Source: Isoetes taiwanensis (lineage: Eukaryota > Streptophyta > Lycopodiopsida > Isoetales > Isoetaceae). Taken from it: DNA of 64,000 nucleotides. The position numbers and the translations under genes were made by a program. The stretch is from the NCBI GenBank assembly GCA_021234155.1, contig JAJEKV010000020.1:7920563-7984562 (forward strand), read 5' to 3'. Positions 9,532 through 22,078 of this stretch are shown in pieces; position 1 is the first letter of the stretch, and each line of letters begins with the position of its first letter. The notes below the pieces were generated by a model. That model searched no databases. It saw only the letters and a program-made list of their open reading frames with translations, and was not told where the DNA came from.

Positions 9532-10783
9532 GAATACTCTTATCCAAATTAATTGATGGCCTTCAAATTCTATCTATATATTGCCCCATCACTTGGGGAT
9601 TGCCAGAGCCTTGTGGAGCAACCCACAATTATTTTTTATTGGTTGGTATATAATTCTGGCTTTTTTTCTTATTTAGTTTTGCAATGGTAACAAGCCGCCT
9701 GTTGTATTGGCAGGGATCAAAGCCCAGAGGACAGGACTTTGAAGATATACATGCTGATGTCATGCGGTCTCTGGATTCACTTTAGCTTATGATGCTATGC
9801 AATATGATAGGGTACCTTTGGGGTGTATGGTTAAATTCATGGAGAAACAGAGAAGCTGCTTAGTGCACTTTGAATTTCCTTGGTCCCGGATTAATGGATG
9901 AAAGCTGTTGTTAGTGTTTTTAGTTATGTCTTGGGTAGTATGTAATTTTCACTAAGGTTTAGTAGCATCATATGACAGGTATACAACTTGGGATCGGTAT
10001 GTATGAGGCACTGGGCTTCACAGCGTTGAACTAATTCCATTCACACTAGCATGATTGAAGAGTATGAAAACCTGGCTTGTTTTTCAATGTAATGGTTCAT
10101 AATTCATTCATTTTGTGATCCTCCAAGCTTAGACATTCAACACAAATTCAGCACTACAGTTTGATTCGTTCAAAACTCACGCCATTTTGACTTGATATCA
10201 AGTGTACATTATTCAAGTGGGCACATAAGGAAAACATATTTTGACTATTATATAATGTTCCAAGTGCTTACCATGGGAATCCTGTAGGAGGTTATGGGAC
10301 GGGTCTATACATAGTGCGACTCTGGGCAATCTCAAACACGAGACCTACATGTTCTAGGGCTAATGTTTACCACTAGACCAAAGGCAAGTGCATAAACACA
10401 AATTTCCTATTGAACCTTCGGAATTAACTGATCAATAAATTTTAGATTAGAGTTTAATTCAAACAAATAGAACACGAGAGCTTTTCTTTTAAAGGATACA
10501 TAAACATTGAATTCTCTATTGAACCTTCACAATTAAACAAAAATCAATAAATTTTAAATTAGGATCTAGTTCAAACAAATAGAAGAACAGAAACGTGGTC
10601 TTTTTTTTTTTGTCCTCTCTAGCACTTTACATGTATCACCAAAGAAGACAATGCACTTCAGGCTGTAATACTTCTTAGAAGCTGCTCACGAGAAGCCAAT
10701 CCACCCTAGACTACAATACCTTATGCTAGGAGTTGCTCCATGTGATTACACTATGACATCAAGTATTAGATGGTGCCATTTCT
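9532..10783. other. Intergenic or decayed gene tail; one degenerate direct repeat
   Basis: Beyond a possible decayed VIM exon near 9690, no coding is recognised. A degenerate pair of about 90 bp (10397-10485 and 10505-10597) shares CTATTGAACCTTC, ATCAATAAATTTTA and TTCAAACAAATAGAA. Confidence 0.45.
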
Positions 10784-10902
10784 AAGGAAGGAAGGAAGGA
10801 AGGAAGGAAGGTATTTTTATCGTCCACGGAGACCAATCGGTCTATGGGACCCAATACAAAAGCGCAGCAAGCGGATTACTACCCGGATTAAAAAACCCCG
10901 GG
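10784..10902 (-). mobile_element. LINE 3' tail (CCTT-tailed family), 5'-truncated
   Basis: Read on the minus strand, this contains GGGGTTTTTTAATCCGGGTAG and ends CTCCGTGGACGATAAAAATA followed by (CCTT)n. It matches the 3' end of the LINE at 40852-43088 (GGGGGTTTTTTCATCCCGGT... CTCCGTGGACGTTAAAATAAA and CCTT repeats). Only the last 120 bases are present, typical of a severely truncated insertion. Confidence 0.7.
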
Positions 10903-11050
10903 CAAGAACATATGAGTGGAATACCCTAATTGACGAATGTAAGTGATTTTGCAAGGTTATAACGTGCAATTCATTTCAAGAACATATGAGTGGAATACCC
11001 TAATTGACGAATGTAAGTGATTTTGCAAGGTTATAACGTGCAATTCATTT
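10903..11050. repeat. Perfect tandem duplication, 74-bp unit x2
   Basis: The unit starting CAAGAACATATGAGTGGAAT begins at 10903 and again at 10977. It lies directly at the 5' side of a truncated LINE tail, on one side only, so it is not a target duplication around it. Confidence 0.9.
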
Positions 11051-11714
11051 CACTAGAAATTCAAATAAATGGCCATATTGACTTGTAAAAGTAGTTAGCC
11101 TTGTTGACTTGTAAAGCTAAAGGGCACGTTGAGTTTTGAGGCATGCTGATGTGTAATGGCATCTGTTTGAGAAAAAATTGACTAGAATGCATAGTAAGGG
11201 GAGAAATTACTTAGGATAAAATACCAGGATAATAAGTCAAACCAAGGAGCACACTCAAGTGTGCCACTTGAGCAAGAAACAAAATAGAGAATGGCAACAA
11301 CGAGGTACAACAACAGAAGGAAATCTAAGGACGTCTTTGGCAAGGCGTGTTTTTTATAAAATAGTGCAAAGAATTGGAACCTTAAAGACGTGGTGTGGTG
11401 TTGACCTCATCTGAATATTATATGGACAGCTCTGTAACAAAAAGACCCGCATTTGTGTCTGACGAGGAAACACTAGACACATTCTAAGTTGTCTAGAACT
11501 TTGTGCTATAATGGTTTTCCAGTCTCATAATTTTTTGTTACCATATTCCTAGAGATGCATCGAGGCTAGTAAGGGCGTGATGCAAAATATATACCCAAGT
11601 TGGAATGTGGCTTGCCTAAACCCTACCCTAAGCAATGTCAGTACTGAGTACTGGGTTGTGTTTGAATGAGGTCAAGAGAGAGGTGCTATTGTCAAAGACA
11701 TTTTATAAAAAAAA
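11051..11714. other. Intergenic, nothing recognised
   Basis: No supportable coding or structural feature. Confidence 0.45.
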
Positions 11715-11865
11715 ACAATGGACATCATGGCATCATATTGCCTTCAACTCACATAACAAAAGTTGTATTTAAAGTAGCATATCTCAAAAATCAATGCACA
11801 TCATGGCATCATGTACCTTCAAGTCACATAATAAAGTTGTATTTGAAGTAGCATACTTGCTAAAG
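11715..11865. repeat. Imperfect tandem duplication, about 76-bp period
   Basis: ACATCATGGCATCAT begins at 11722 and 11798. Each copy goes on through CCTTCAA.TCACATAA and AAAGTTGTATTT.AAGTAGCATA with small indels. Confidence 0.85.
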
Positions 11866-13578
11866 GTTGATGCAACGAAAGCCATAAGGCAGACACATGC
11901 AAAGTTGTGTATTGTTACGCAATTATTGAAACTGAGTGTGGAGATTAACATTGAAGATCAAATAGTTGCTATAGGCATTGTAATTTCTAGTGGGCAAATT
12001 GTACATTGTAGTTCTACCTTTTCGACATGTAGCATTTGAATCTATCTTATGCTCAAATAGCAAAGTGTTGTAAATATAAGCAAAATGTGCCATGGTTGAA
12101 TTGATATAAAAAATAGCCGATGTTAAAGTTACACTGCATTGCAAATAGAACTTTAACGTTTAAATTATTACATATAAATTGAGCCAATGTAGAATAATAG
12201 AATAATGTATATTCTTGGTTCATACAAGTTGAAACAAAAACATGTTTTCTATTACGGGGAATAATGACATCAAGAACACATCCAGAAGGTGTAGGATCAA
12301 AGATGCATTCAAACTACTCAAGGATCAAACACTTATTCAAACAGGTTGACTGAAGATACACGTCCCTGAAAGTGCGATACATAACACAGTTTCAAACTTG
12401 TATAAGGCTTCAGCAGAAAATGCCTATAAGGCTTCGAAGAAATCATACCTTAGGTTTTGTATCTGATGCAAAACCATATTTGCAATGTCCTGTTAAAGAT
12501 AAAACAACATCTTACCAAAAAAAAAATTTGCAAGCCCAAAAAGCTAACAAAACAAAATATAAGCTTAAGATGAAACAATGCTTTAGTATCTCGGATGAGT
12601 CAATGTTTTGAAGGCAAATCTTGTTGCCGGCATCAACTAACCTTGAGGGATGCCTTTGGACTTTGACTGTGGCAGTTGACCTTTGTCATAAAAAAACACA
12701 GGGCAAATACATCTATACTTTCATGATATCCTTCCTACTGTATTTTTTTCAGGCATTTAGCCTTGGCATTGTGCACCCTTCGCTCCAATAATAAAATCCT
12801 AGAACCAAAAGGCTGCCTTTTGCTAGCTTCTCTAGTTCACTAATGCATCGGAATGGTTCTTGATCGCAATCTCTAGAAAACTGGAGAGGAATCGTAAGAG
12901 AGTACCAAAGATTAGTAAAGTGCCATAGCCATGCCACACTACCTTGGCAAAATTGGGAAAATACCGTGCTGCAATCGGTAAGATTCAAAATCTGCCTCCT
13001 GCAAGGGGGATAGGGAACACCGCATGCGGCGTTACATGCAGCGTTCCAGGCCCGAAAACCAAAGCCATCCCTTTTTAAAAAAGAAGATGGTTACTAACTT
13101 AGTAAGAGGATAATATAAATGTACATCATATAGAATATACATGTAGTATATATTGATTGGCAAGAGTACATGAGATTTCATATTGATGCATCCACATCAT
13201 ATTCAAAACATGAATAAAATATAGAATCTATTGATGAATCTAAAATTTGCATAGAATATACAATATAACATATATTGATTGGAGTGTACTTTGATTGGTA
13301 TGAGATTTCATATTGATGCATCTTACACCGTATTCAAAACACCCTCTATAAATGAAGCACATCACAATGTGTATTAGGAAGGCAACAGTATATAACTTAA
13401 ATAACTTGGTCACTTGTCAATATCTACACATATTCAATGATCCAAGATATAATGTCACATCACATATTGAATGCGAAGAGTCAATGTGGTGTCGAGTTGG
13501 TATGTTCGTGGACTATGGGCAATGAAAGAATTTACAACTTATTTGGTTGATAGAACGAATGTGGTCTAGGTCTAAAGA
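11866..13578. other. Intergenic; one degenerate duplication
   Basis: No gene is supported. Around 13130-13345 an AT-rich module (AGAATATACA..., TATATTGATTGG, GAGATTTCATATTGATGCATC) occurs twice, about 125 bp apart. Confidence 0.45.
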
Positions 13579-13632
13579 AGTTATTGATTTCTGCAGAATT
13601 ATAAATGTATAGTTATTGATTTCTGCAGAATT
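13579..13632. repeat. Direct repeat, 22 bp x2, at the edge of the gypsy LTR
   Basis: AGTTATTGATTTCTGCAGAATT occurs at 13579-13600 and 13611-13632, 10 bases apart. The second copy ends where homology to the right-hand gypsy LTR starts (13633), so it marks a breakpoint. Confidence 0.85.
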
Positions 13633-16558
13633 CCCAAAAGCCATTAATTTTTGGACATGTAAAGATAAGCTGGACACTTTCACAAGAGTTGCAATCAAGA
13701 GGACATACTTTCCATGCTCATCTGCTCAAGAGTTGTCCTTGCTCCACATAAGATACTTCAGATCTCCACACAATCCACAAAACTACTGTCATATGTCCAT
13801 CCAGCAGCTCACATTTTGCTAATGATTCAATTTGTCATGCAGGTTCATCTGAAAACCACCTCCATATTCACATTCATGACATACTGAACCATATCATCAC
13901 CACTTTTCTGCAAATCCATTGCAGGTTCATTGAGTTGCCAAACACATCATCATATTGGCAATTGGCTGGAGTCCTATCATGATAATCAAGCAACAAGAAA
14001 AAGGGCTGGGAGACCATCCTATTCTTTTAGTTTGACATAATGCTGCCACTCTATGGCAGCATGGAAGAGCAAGGCACATTTCTCATGCTTATTCTCACAC
14101 TTTGATCTGAATTTAGAGACACAAGGAGAATCCATACTTGCACACTTTGAAGACTTGAAGAACAAGGTGAGGACATTTGACTAAGGTCACACAAGCAAGG
14201 CATGAAGGAGAATCAAGCAAAGTTTGAAGGATTGAAGACCACTTGAAGATTTCTTGGTATGTGATAGTATCATTTGAGTTCTTGGCATGATTGCACCCTT
14301 TGATACCCATCCTACATCCTCCTTACCCTTTGTCATGAAGAAAGGCTCATGAGATCTCTGGTTCCATGCCTACACCTCATCTCCAAGTCAAATTTGCCCT
14401 TGAAGATTTTTTCTAGTCAAAACTTCCCCTTTACATGTCATTCACATTCCACACACTTACCATACTACCATTGCCATATCATTCAAAGCACTAAACTCCA
14501 TTTGACTTGGTCATACATGTGGTCAAAAGTCAACTTCCTCTCCCTATAAGTCAACGGAGGAGAGAGAATGCAAAAATTCCTAAGGGAAACACCCAAAGTC
14601 AAGATTTGCCTAGAAAATGCAAATATCATGTATTTATGCCTAAATTGACCTATGACAATACCTCTAAGAGGCCAAGTCACCATACATGTCACCCATTTTT
14701 GCCATGTCATATCATGCACTTGTCACTACATTGAAATTCTAATTTTTGCAAGAAATTCTTCATATCACATGTTTGGATCCATGAGAGTGACACATCATCA
14801 TGCCATATCATCACCAACGCCTCCACATCATCATCCACATGTCATGTCCACCTCACCCAAAGTTTTGACTAGAAAAAATATTCTCACCATCCTTGTTTGC
14901 CATGTCACCCTTGCTTTGACAAGTCATCATGCCCCCATGCCACATCACCTTCCATACACACCATTCTAAGGCCAAAACTTGAAAGTGCTCATTTGCAAAA
15001 AAAGATTCTAGAATCTTCTAGAGCATGAGAAAAGATTCCTTTTGAAAAAAAAGAAAATAAAAAAATCGCTCATTTTGGCCTCCAAATTCAATCTCTTGGG
15101 AATCGTGCCTTAACCCATGTGGCAAAAAATTTGTCCTATCTACGCCCCCCAGCCTATTTTTCTCTAGCCAATCTCCCCGTGCCACGTGGAACATCCGGGC
15201 GTGTGGGGCGGTGGAGGTACCGAGGCCCACGTGGATATTACACGTAAATCTTAATAACAAACGATTTATTATTTGTTATATACCTTGAGCTTCCCGATCA
15301 ATTTTGGCCTGTGGGATATTGTGTTCGATCTGCCAAGAACCCTAATGCTCTGTTAATGCCAAGATCCGGCTAATTGGCCCACAATAACAATTTAGTCATG
15401 ACCTTAAGGGGCCGAATTGTCTTGTATCACACCAAGAAAACATCTTAGAAGCTACAGGACAGAGAATCGATCCGAATTAGCCAAGAACTAGACAGAACAG
15501 GGGAATTTTAAAAGGGGCTTTGGTGCTCAGAAAAAAATTGAGGGCTTTGAGGTGAAAAAGAGATTGATTACCTTGAAGAAGGACTGGCTTGCATCTTTGG
15601 AGCTTGATTCTGCCTTCCACACTTGATATTTAGCTTGAACTATTGACAAATCTATGCAAATTCCTTGATTGTATACTATTTGATCCTGTGCCCAATACTT
15701 AGAGCTTGGGATTGTTATTGTTTCCCTGTCTGTACCTGATTCAAATGAAAATCCGAGCCTTGTTATTAAAACTATGAGTGTTCCTTACCAATCTAGTGAC
15801 AGAATTATTGCGCTTGCATTGTTATCCTATTGCATCTCATTTCGAAGGATAGAGCAGTTCTAGCATTGCATTTGGGCATAACATTTGCTTGATCTATCAC
15901 CACAGATCTGAGCTTATATTTAGGGCCATTGAAGCATAAATCCACTCTTATCTCAACAGTAATCAGCAAAAAAAAATTCTTTGAGTCATTAGATGGTCAT
16001 GGCATGTATGAACATTGCATAAAATAGCAAGGAATGCATTCATTCTTTCTAGCAAATTCATATTCTTGTTTCTGCTCATACTTTGTCACAGTCAGCTATT
16101 CTAAAATTCTAAATCCCAAAAAATAGATCTTTTCCTTCAAAGACCATCAAGGAACATTGTGTGCAGACATTTTTGGGAAAGGCAAGAGCATTAGATCCCA
16201 AAAAGAAAGAACCAGCATCGAGTTTGGAAATTTAGCTCTCTGCCAGGGATATTGACCAAAAATTGACTTGGTCAGGAGTGTTTCTTTGACATATCTGCCC
16301 TTATCAGAGTCTCTCTGACTTTTGCCCCAAGGTACTCACAGGTCTTGTGCAGCCATGGAAGCAAGAATCATGATCAAAATCCATTTGGTTTGCATTTGGC
16401 AAATTGTCTTGTGAGGCAGACTTTTTATCCTTCAGGGAAAGCTAAGATAATTGTTTGAGCATTTTTTTTGGATCTTTTTCACTCAGAGTGGTTGCCTTAA
16501 GCAACCTGGAGGTTCTAAACCACTGAGGTTGAAGGTTTTGCCAGGAACACCTTCAACA
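13633..16558 (+). repeat. 5' LTR region of the Ty3/gypsy element (left end truncated)
   Basis: This stretch is repeated at 49463-52204 with high similarity and ends CACCTTCAACA just before a tRNA-Gln primer site, which sets the 3' edge of the LTR at 16558. The left copy holds about 245 bases (roughly 15150-15397) missing from the right copy, where a run of about 20 A lies instead. The first bases (13633 to about 13720) are the interior of a minus-strand LINE with a zf-RVT motif, whose remaining 3' part is found only in the right copy (48381-49462). The left LTR therefore appears cut at 13632. The true TG start is not identified. Confidence 0.7.
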
Positions 16559-16561
16559 TTT

Positions 16562-16579
16562 TGGAGGTTCTACCGAGAT
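16562..16579 (+). promoter_or_regulatory. Primer binding site, tRNA-Gln
   Basis: TGGAGGTTCTACCGAGAT lies 3 bases after the LTR end. As I recall plant tRNA-Gln, it complements that tRNA's 3' end with one mismatch. This primes minus-strand DNA synthesis of the gypsy element. Confidence 0.75.
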
Positions 16580-16601
16580 TATTTTCCTGGAATTTGAACT
16601 C

Positions 16602-17674
16602 ATGGCCCCCAGGAGAACTAATGAGACATCTGAGCATGCTGAAGCACAGGAGAATCATGAGGCCTCTGCTGCAGCACCTACTGTGACTATACAGGCAAAT
16701 TCAGGTATGCCTTGTCATTACTTTGAGTTGAATATGCCCATTCCTGTTCCTACCTGATCCAAGCATGAATGCTAACAATTTTCTAAAGACTTTTGAGGAG
16801 CATTACCAAAAGTTCTCTGAGTTTAAAAAATGTTTCAAGAATGATGAAATTAGAGCTTGGCTTGAGTATGTTATGGCTTTTGGATCCTCAAGATTTGATA
16901 TTTGAGTTGCAAACTTTTCACATTAAACATGGTGAAAGTGTTCATCAATATGTGGAAAGGTTTAATCTTTATCTCGTCAAGTGTTAGATCAATCAAGTTC
17001 CTAACCATACTGTGCATCTTGTGGCATCTTTTATCAGAGGCTTAAGCAGTAGACCAAGAATACACAGAAAATTGCTAAAGATTCAAAAACAGGAAGGCTT
17101 TGACACAATACATAAGGCTTTTACTAAAGCTACTGAAATTGCAGATATGATTTCCTACCTACCAGATGATATGCACTCACCTCATGATCCTTTTTTTCCA
17201 GATTATGAACAAGAATACATGGGGCCAGGACCTGTGCCAGTTTATGCTATTCAAAAGGAAAAGAAAAAAACAAAAATGGAGGATGCTGAATCTCCTGCAG
17301 CAGATGTAAGAGCTGAGATCACCAAGGTATCAGAGGCCTTAGTTGAGGTGACCAAGCAACTTCAAGAGCTGAAGAACTCGAAGTTTGAGAAAAAGACTTA
17401 CCCACCTTGTGCTCATTGTTTCAGAGATACTCACTCCTCTGATTACTGTTGGTATAGGCCTTGCACAAAATGTGGAAAAAGAGGGCATTTTGGTAAGGAG
17501 TGCCCTGTACGTGCCTTTTGCAAAGCTGTAGGACATTATGAGGATAGGTGTAGTGTGAAAGAATATTTTGCTAGGAGGAAAAATCTAAGCCTAATGAACA
17601 AAATGCTTCCATCAGATTTGTGTAGGAAATTGAAGAACAGGAGGAGATTATGGCTGTGCATACTAGAAAAATGA
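16602..17674 (+). pseudogene. Ty3/gypsy gag (retrotrans_gag and zinc knuckles), disrupted
   Basis: The likely start MAPRRTNETSEHAEAQ is at 16602, 23 bases after the primer site. An in-frame stop follows near 16759, and stops or frame changes occur up to about 16990. Recognisable gag core: FELQTFHIKHGESVHQYVERF and later FIRGLSSRPRIHRKLLKIQK. The nucleocapsid part shows CAHCFRDTHSSDYC and a canonical CX2CX4HX4C knuckle, CTKCGKRGHFGKEC (about 17464-17505), then a third Cys/His cluster (FCKAVGHYEDRC). Gag would package the element's RNA in virus-like particles. The stops make it non-functional. Confidence 0.8.
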
Positions 17675-18807
17675 ATAATGCAAAGGAGAAAGAGCCAGCA
17701 CGTGCCAGTGATGAAGTTAATGCTGTGAAACGCAAGCAAGTTGAGCAACATATGGTTGTACCTCCTCCACCTGCTCAGAAATATTTAAAAAAGGATAAAG
17801 ATAGTGAGGACTTTGAGTATTTGCTAAAAAAACTCGACTTGCTAACTCTGCTCAAGATAGCTCCATCCTACAGGAAGAAAGTGCTCAATTTGACCAAAGA
17901 AGATGAATTTGCTTTGATTAACCACATTGAGGAGCACATGCTTACTCGGGAGGATTATGACCCAGGGGCTTTCATATGTGTTGCCAAAATGGGCAAAAAA
18001 GTCCTGACCAAGGTCCTACTGGATGGAGGATCACCTTTGAATGTTATGCCTCATCATGTCATGAGGTTATGTAGCCTTGAGATAGATAAGAAAGCTCCAA
18101 TGATTCTAAATTCTTTCTCAAATACAAAGATTAATCCTGTTGGAGTTGTTGCAGCTAACTTTGTGGTGGTTGCATTTGAAGGAATAGAAGACAAGTCAGA
18201 CATTTATGATTTGCTTTTGGGAAGAAAGTGGCTCTCTACAGTCGATGCTAGGCCTGTTTGGTCAAAAGGGGAATGCACCATCTCCAATGGCAAGAAAAAG
18301 ATAACATTATACAACGAGATAGGTGAATTTGAGGCCCTAAATTTCATTGAAGAAGAAATGCTGTTGTCAAACCCATGTGGAGAATTTGAATTAAATGCAA
18401 ACAATCAAGTATCCAACTTAGAACTCCCCATTCAGCTAGCACTCCCTAAACAAGATAATTTTGCTTTCTTATGGTTTAATGGTGGTGTTTCCAAGAGGCT
18501 AAGTGTGGCCTCATCTGATGCTATTCTCAAAGACTCTTCCAATAGGTTGCTTGCAAAAGTAGGCCGAATTTATCCTAATACCACCTCAAATATGGCAGAA
18601 TACAAAGCTTTGATAGCAGGTCTCCAAGAGGCAAAGAATTTGAGTATTAATGAAATTGTTATCTTTGGAGATTCTCAACTTGTTTGCAGGCAAATATTGG
18701 GTGAGTATCAAGCCAAGAATGAAGACATGATCTTGCTTAGAGATCAAGCTATGCGTGAATTAAAGAATTTCAAAACTTGGAGGCTCTGCAAGGGAACAGA
18801 ATGGTGA
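17650..18807 (+). pseudogene. Ty3/gypsy pol part 1: protease plus an additional RNase H
   Basis: The frame is open for 385 codons. The protease active-site region reads KVLLDGGSPLNVM (about residue 125; family usually D-S/T-G). Downstream, after NFAFLWFNGGVSK, comes an RNase H type I domain: NTTSNMAEYKALIAGLQEAK, IVIFGDSQLVCRQILGEYQA, ending near MRELKNF (about 18460-18775). The Asp of the first motif appears as Asn (FNGG, family usually FDGA). This RNase H lies before the RT, separate from the usual RNase H after it. The frame ends at TGA 18805-18807, and RT sequence starts 83 bases later in another frame. Confidence 0.8.
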
Positions 18808-18889
18808 GGCTGATGCACTCTGCAAAAGTGTCCTTCTCGAACACTTAGCTGAAGGAGCAATTTAGGAGGAAGAGCTAGAGAAAAAAGAC

Positions 18890-19783
18890 ATGCAACAACT
18901 CTATCCTATTTTGGTAATCAATGCTAGTGAAGAAAAACAGGTAAAGGAGATCAAACTGAACAAGAAAGGTTTAGATAGAGTTCTGTATGTTGGAGATTTG
19001 TTCAAAGAAGAAGATAACACCTTTGTCACGAATTTCTTTGATGATTGGGATATTTTTGCTTGGGACTATGACGAACTGGTTGGTGTTGACAGAAGTATCT
19101 GTGAGTTTGAGATAAAGATTAAAGAGGGTATGAAACCTGTGGTACAAAAACTCAGAAGAATTAATGCATCCTTGTTAGGCCTAATTAAAGAAGAGTTATA
19201 TAAAACGAAGGATGCATGTGTGATTGCAGAAATTGTGAACCCTGAATGGCTATCTTGCATTGTCCCTGTGGAAAAGAAAAATAAAATTATCAGGATCTGC
19301 ATTGACTATAGAGACCTAAATAAAGCTACCATCAAAGATTGCTACCCCTTACCATTTTTAGAGGAAGTCTTGCATGCTGTTGCAGGTAAATACATGTATT
19401 CTTTCTTAGATGGTTTCTCGGGTTTCAACCAAATAAACATAAAGGAGGAGGATCGGCCAAAGACCTCATTCATAACACCATGGGGAACATTTGCCATGAG
19501 GAGGATGCCCTTTGGACTAATGAATGCATCTGCAACTTTCTAAAGAGCTATAGACACATTTTTCAAAGACATGCCTGCTAATGCTTTTCGTGTCTTCTTG
19601 GATGATCTTTGCTTAGGAACCTTCCTCAAGAGTCATTTTGATGTTCTAACTAAGTTGTTTGCCTTATGCAGAAAAGGGGGAGTCAGCTTAAATCCAAAAA
19701 AATGTGTTTTCTTGTGTTCAAAAGGAGAACTGCTTGGACATTTTGTGTCTACAAAAGGCATTCAAGTGGTTGAAGCTAAGTGA
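18890..19783 (+). pseudogene. Ty3/gypsy reverse transcriptase, disrupted
   Basis: Order of motifs: VNPEWLSCIVPVEKKNKIIR and CIDYRDLNKATIKDCYPLPF, then FLDGFSGFNQI (catalytic Asp), TPWGTFAMRRMPFGLMNASA, and VFLDDLCLGTF, where the usual YxDD box reads FLDD. A TAA replaces the Gln expected after 'NASATF' (stop at 19541-19543). A further TGA follows VVEAK (19781-19783). Base changes rather than insertions explain these breaks. From 19724 on, the sequence is duplicated at 45946. Confidence 0.85.
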
Positions 19784-20978
19784 GGGCTTTGAAGAAGTTA
19801 TCACCTCCCAAAACACTCAAACAGGTAAAAAGTTTCATGGGAATGACTAGTTTTTTGAGAATGTATGTCCCCCACTTCTCACACACTATGAATCCAATTT
19901 CCAACCTCACAAAGGTTGGAAAATTTTCCAAAAGTGAAAGTAAGTATATTCTGGTTGATTGGAATGAAGAGTGCCAGGAATCTTTTGACAAAATCATTAA
20001 TGCCATCCGTAATTCTATCTTGCTAAAACCCCCTGATTTAGGAAAGCCCTTCAAGGCTTATATTAGTGTCACTAAAAGGGCAATTGGTGTTGCTTTACTA
20101 CAAGAGGATCATGTTATTGCTTTTGCTAGCAAAATGTGGTCTGACACTGAGCTAAGATATCCTAGACTGGAAAAGAGTGCATCAGCTCTCATGTTTTTGA
20201 TAGAGAGGCAGGGTCATTTGTTACAGAACAGCCAAATTCAAGTCCTCATGAAGCAAAATCCTTTGTCACTCCTTTTTGCAAAGAAACAACCCAAAGCAAA
20301 GTTGTGTAGATGGGCCTGTAAGGTTCAGGCCTATAATATTACTGTCAAAGTGGTTAATTTAGTGGAAAATCCCAGTGCTTATCTGCCTTATGCTTTATTT
20401 GAACATGAGGATCAAGATGGTTTGAATGATGTTGATTTTGTTACTAACCTGGTTGCTTTTCATGCAAGAAACTTAGACTGGCAATGTGAGATCAGAAACT
20501 ATCTTGAAAATAATGAAGTACCAAAGAACGTAAGCAGCAGTCAAGAAAGGAGATTTAAAGAAAAGTGCAAAAAATTCAGGCTCATTGAGGATGTATTGTG
20601 CAAGGTTGACAAGGAGGGAATATTGCTGAGATGTGTTGATGATGAGGAGGCCAGAATGATTATTGAAGCGTGCCATGAAGGAATATGTGGAGGACATTTT
20701 GCTACTGACACAACTGCAAAAAAAATCTTGAGGTTAGGGTATATTTGGCCTACCCTTTTCAAAGACTGTTATAATGTTATAAAATGTTGCCATAAATGCC
20801 AAATCTTTGGTAGAAGAACCTTACAACCAGCTCCCCTCACTGCTATAACCTTCCCTGGACCTTTTCAAACATGGGGTTTAGATGTCATAGGTCCAATAGA
20901 TCCACCTTCCTCAGCTCAACACCAATTTATACTTGTAACCACAGATTACTTCAACAAGTGGGCTGAAGCAATTCCCTT
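19724..20978 (+). repeat. Left copy of 1.25-kb gypsy duplication flanking the 25-kb block
   Basis: From TTCAAAAGGAGAACTGCTTG to GCAATTCCCTTG this segment recurs at 45946-47202 in the same orientation with only scattered differences. It flanks the foreign block 20979-45944 on the left. Confidence 0.9.
19784..20978 (+). pseudogene. Ty3/gypsy RNase H and N-terminal integrase, cut by the 25-kb block
   Basis: The frame carries the end of the RT connection (KTLKQVKSFMGMTSFLRMYV), the ordinary RNase H (ISVTKRAIGVALLQ, ELRYPRLEKSASAL) and the integrase zinc-binding and core start (GICGGHF, CCHKCQIF, GLDVIGPIDPPSS, VTTDYFNKWAEAIPL). The first integrase catalytic Asp is present in GLDVIGP. Gypsy sequence stops abruptly at 20978 after the codons for AIPL and is replaced by a T-rich repeat. 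The integrase continues only after the second copy at 47203. Confidence 0.85.
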
Positions 20979-22078
20979 GCTTCATATTGTCTTTTGTATA
21001 TGATTTATAGTGCTTAGCATAGCTTCTTCAAATTTCTGTCTTGGACCCTTTGTATATAGTCATTAACTTTCTTATTCATGGTTGGTATCTTGTGCTTTGC
21101 ATTTTTATGTTTCATTTTATGTGGTGCTTTTGTAGCTCGCGGGATTTTTCACTTGTTGTGCTTGTCTATCAACTCTGGCTTCGTATCTCCTTTCTTGTCA
21201 CATTTGAGCATTATCGACGTAGTAGATGTATTCGTTTTTAGGATCTTTATCGTGAAATGCACTATAGTTTTCTCGTTTTCTAGATTTCAATGGTGGAGTG
21301 TTCCTCTTCTGTCGGCCATATCATTTGTTGTTGTATAGAGTCTCCGAAGAATGCAATGGTTCTATGCCATCATAGAACCATCATTCTTGGGAATACATCA
21401 TCATATTTTGGACCTTTTTTGAGAGTTTTTTTACAATCATTTTATAAATTGTTCCATTTCCTTACTTTCTATATCGGCCTTCTCTTTGAGTGTTCCGTCT
21501 TCTTTGCTCCCTTATCTCTACTTTTTTGCACCCTCCCAACCATGTTATTGGTTTTGTATGATCATTGTCCTTGTGATAATTGATTGGATTTTATTTTTCA
21601 GGTTTTCTTCTGTGAAAACATTGAATTAGTCCTTTGGGGCTTTGGCATTGCGGTCTTTTCATTTTTTGGCATGTTTGGTGTTGACGGTGCATGTGCAACC
21701 TGATGGCGCATGGAGATTTTTCGACTTATTGCTTCTAGTTTGGATCTCAACATTATCAGTTATATCGCTCTTAGTCCATTTTTTATCCTCATGGTTTTAT
21801 CCTCAGTTTGTGTGGCGTTACTTTTTCTTTTATAAGACCTCTGGTGATTGTCTAGTTTCGGGGTTTTAAGAGGTGTTTTACATATGTTTTGGCCATCCAT
21901 TATTAGTACTCTCCGTGGACGATAAAATCATATTCTATTCTATTCTATTCTATTCTATTCTATTCTATTCTATTCTATTGTTATACTTGTTTTTTAAAAC
22001 ATTCAATAAGAAAGCCACTTCAGCTTGGCCATGTTATTTGTTGTTGTACCCAAGAATGTCATATAGCGGCCAAATTTG
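20979..22078 (+). repeat. T-rich dispersed repeat, left edge of the 25-kb block
   Basis: Starting CTTCATATTGTCTTTTGTAT and ending GCCAAATTTGCTAACTGG, this segment matches 62575-63660 almost base for base. It includes a small hairpin (GGTTCTATGCCATCATAGAACC, 21359-21380). In the other copy it sits between LINE-like ORF1 remains and a LINE 3' tail, so it may be part of a non-autonomous LINE. Hydrophobic open frames here reflect T-richness and are not called as genes. At 22079 it joins the RT gene array through a short shared AACTGG. Confidence 0.8.
21913..21980 (+). mobile_element. Minimal LINE tail insertion with (TATTC)n
   Basis: CCGTGGACGATAAAATCATA followed by about ten TATTC units is present here but absent from the otherwise matching copy (near 63552). 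It looks like an extremely 5'-truncated LINE insertion that left only the conserved 3' end and a pentamer tail. Confidence 0.65.

Noticed and set aside
21041-21869. Hydrophobic frames that look like membrane proteins (also 62637-63219)
   Set aside because: The sequence is T-rich in a dispersed repeat; overlapping frames all look hydrophobic and are broken differently in the two copies.
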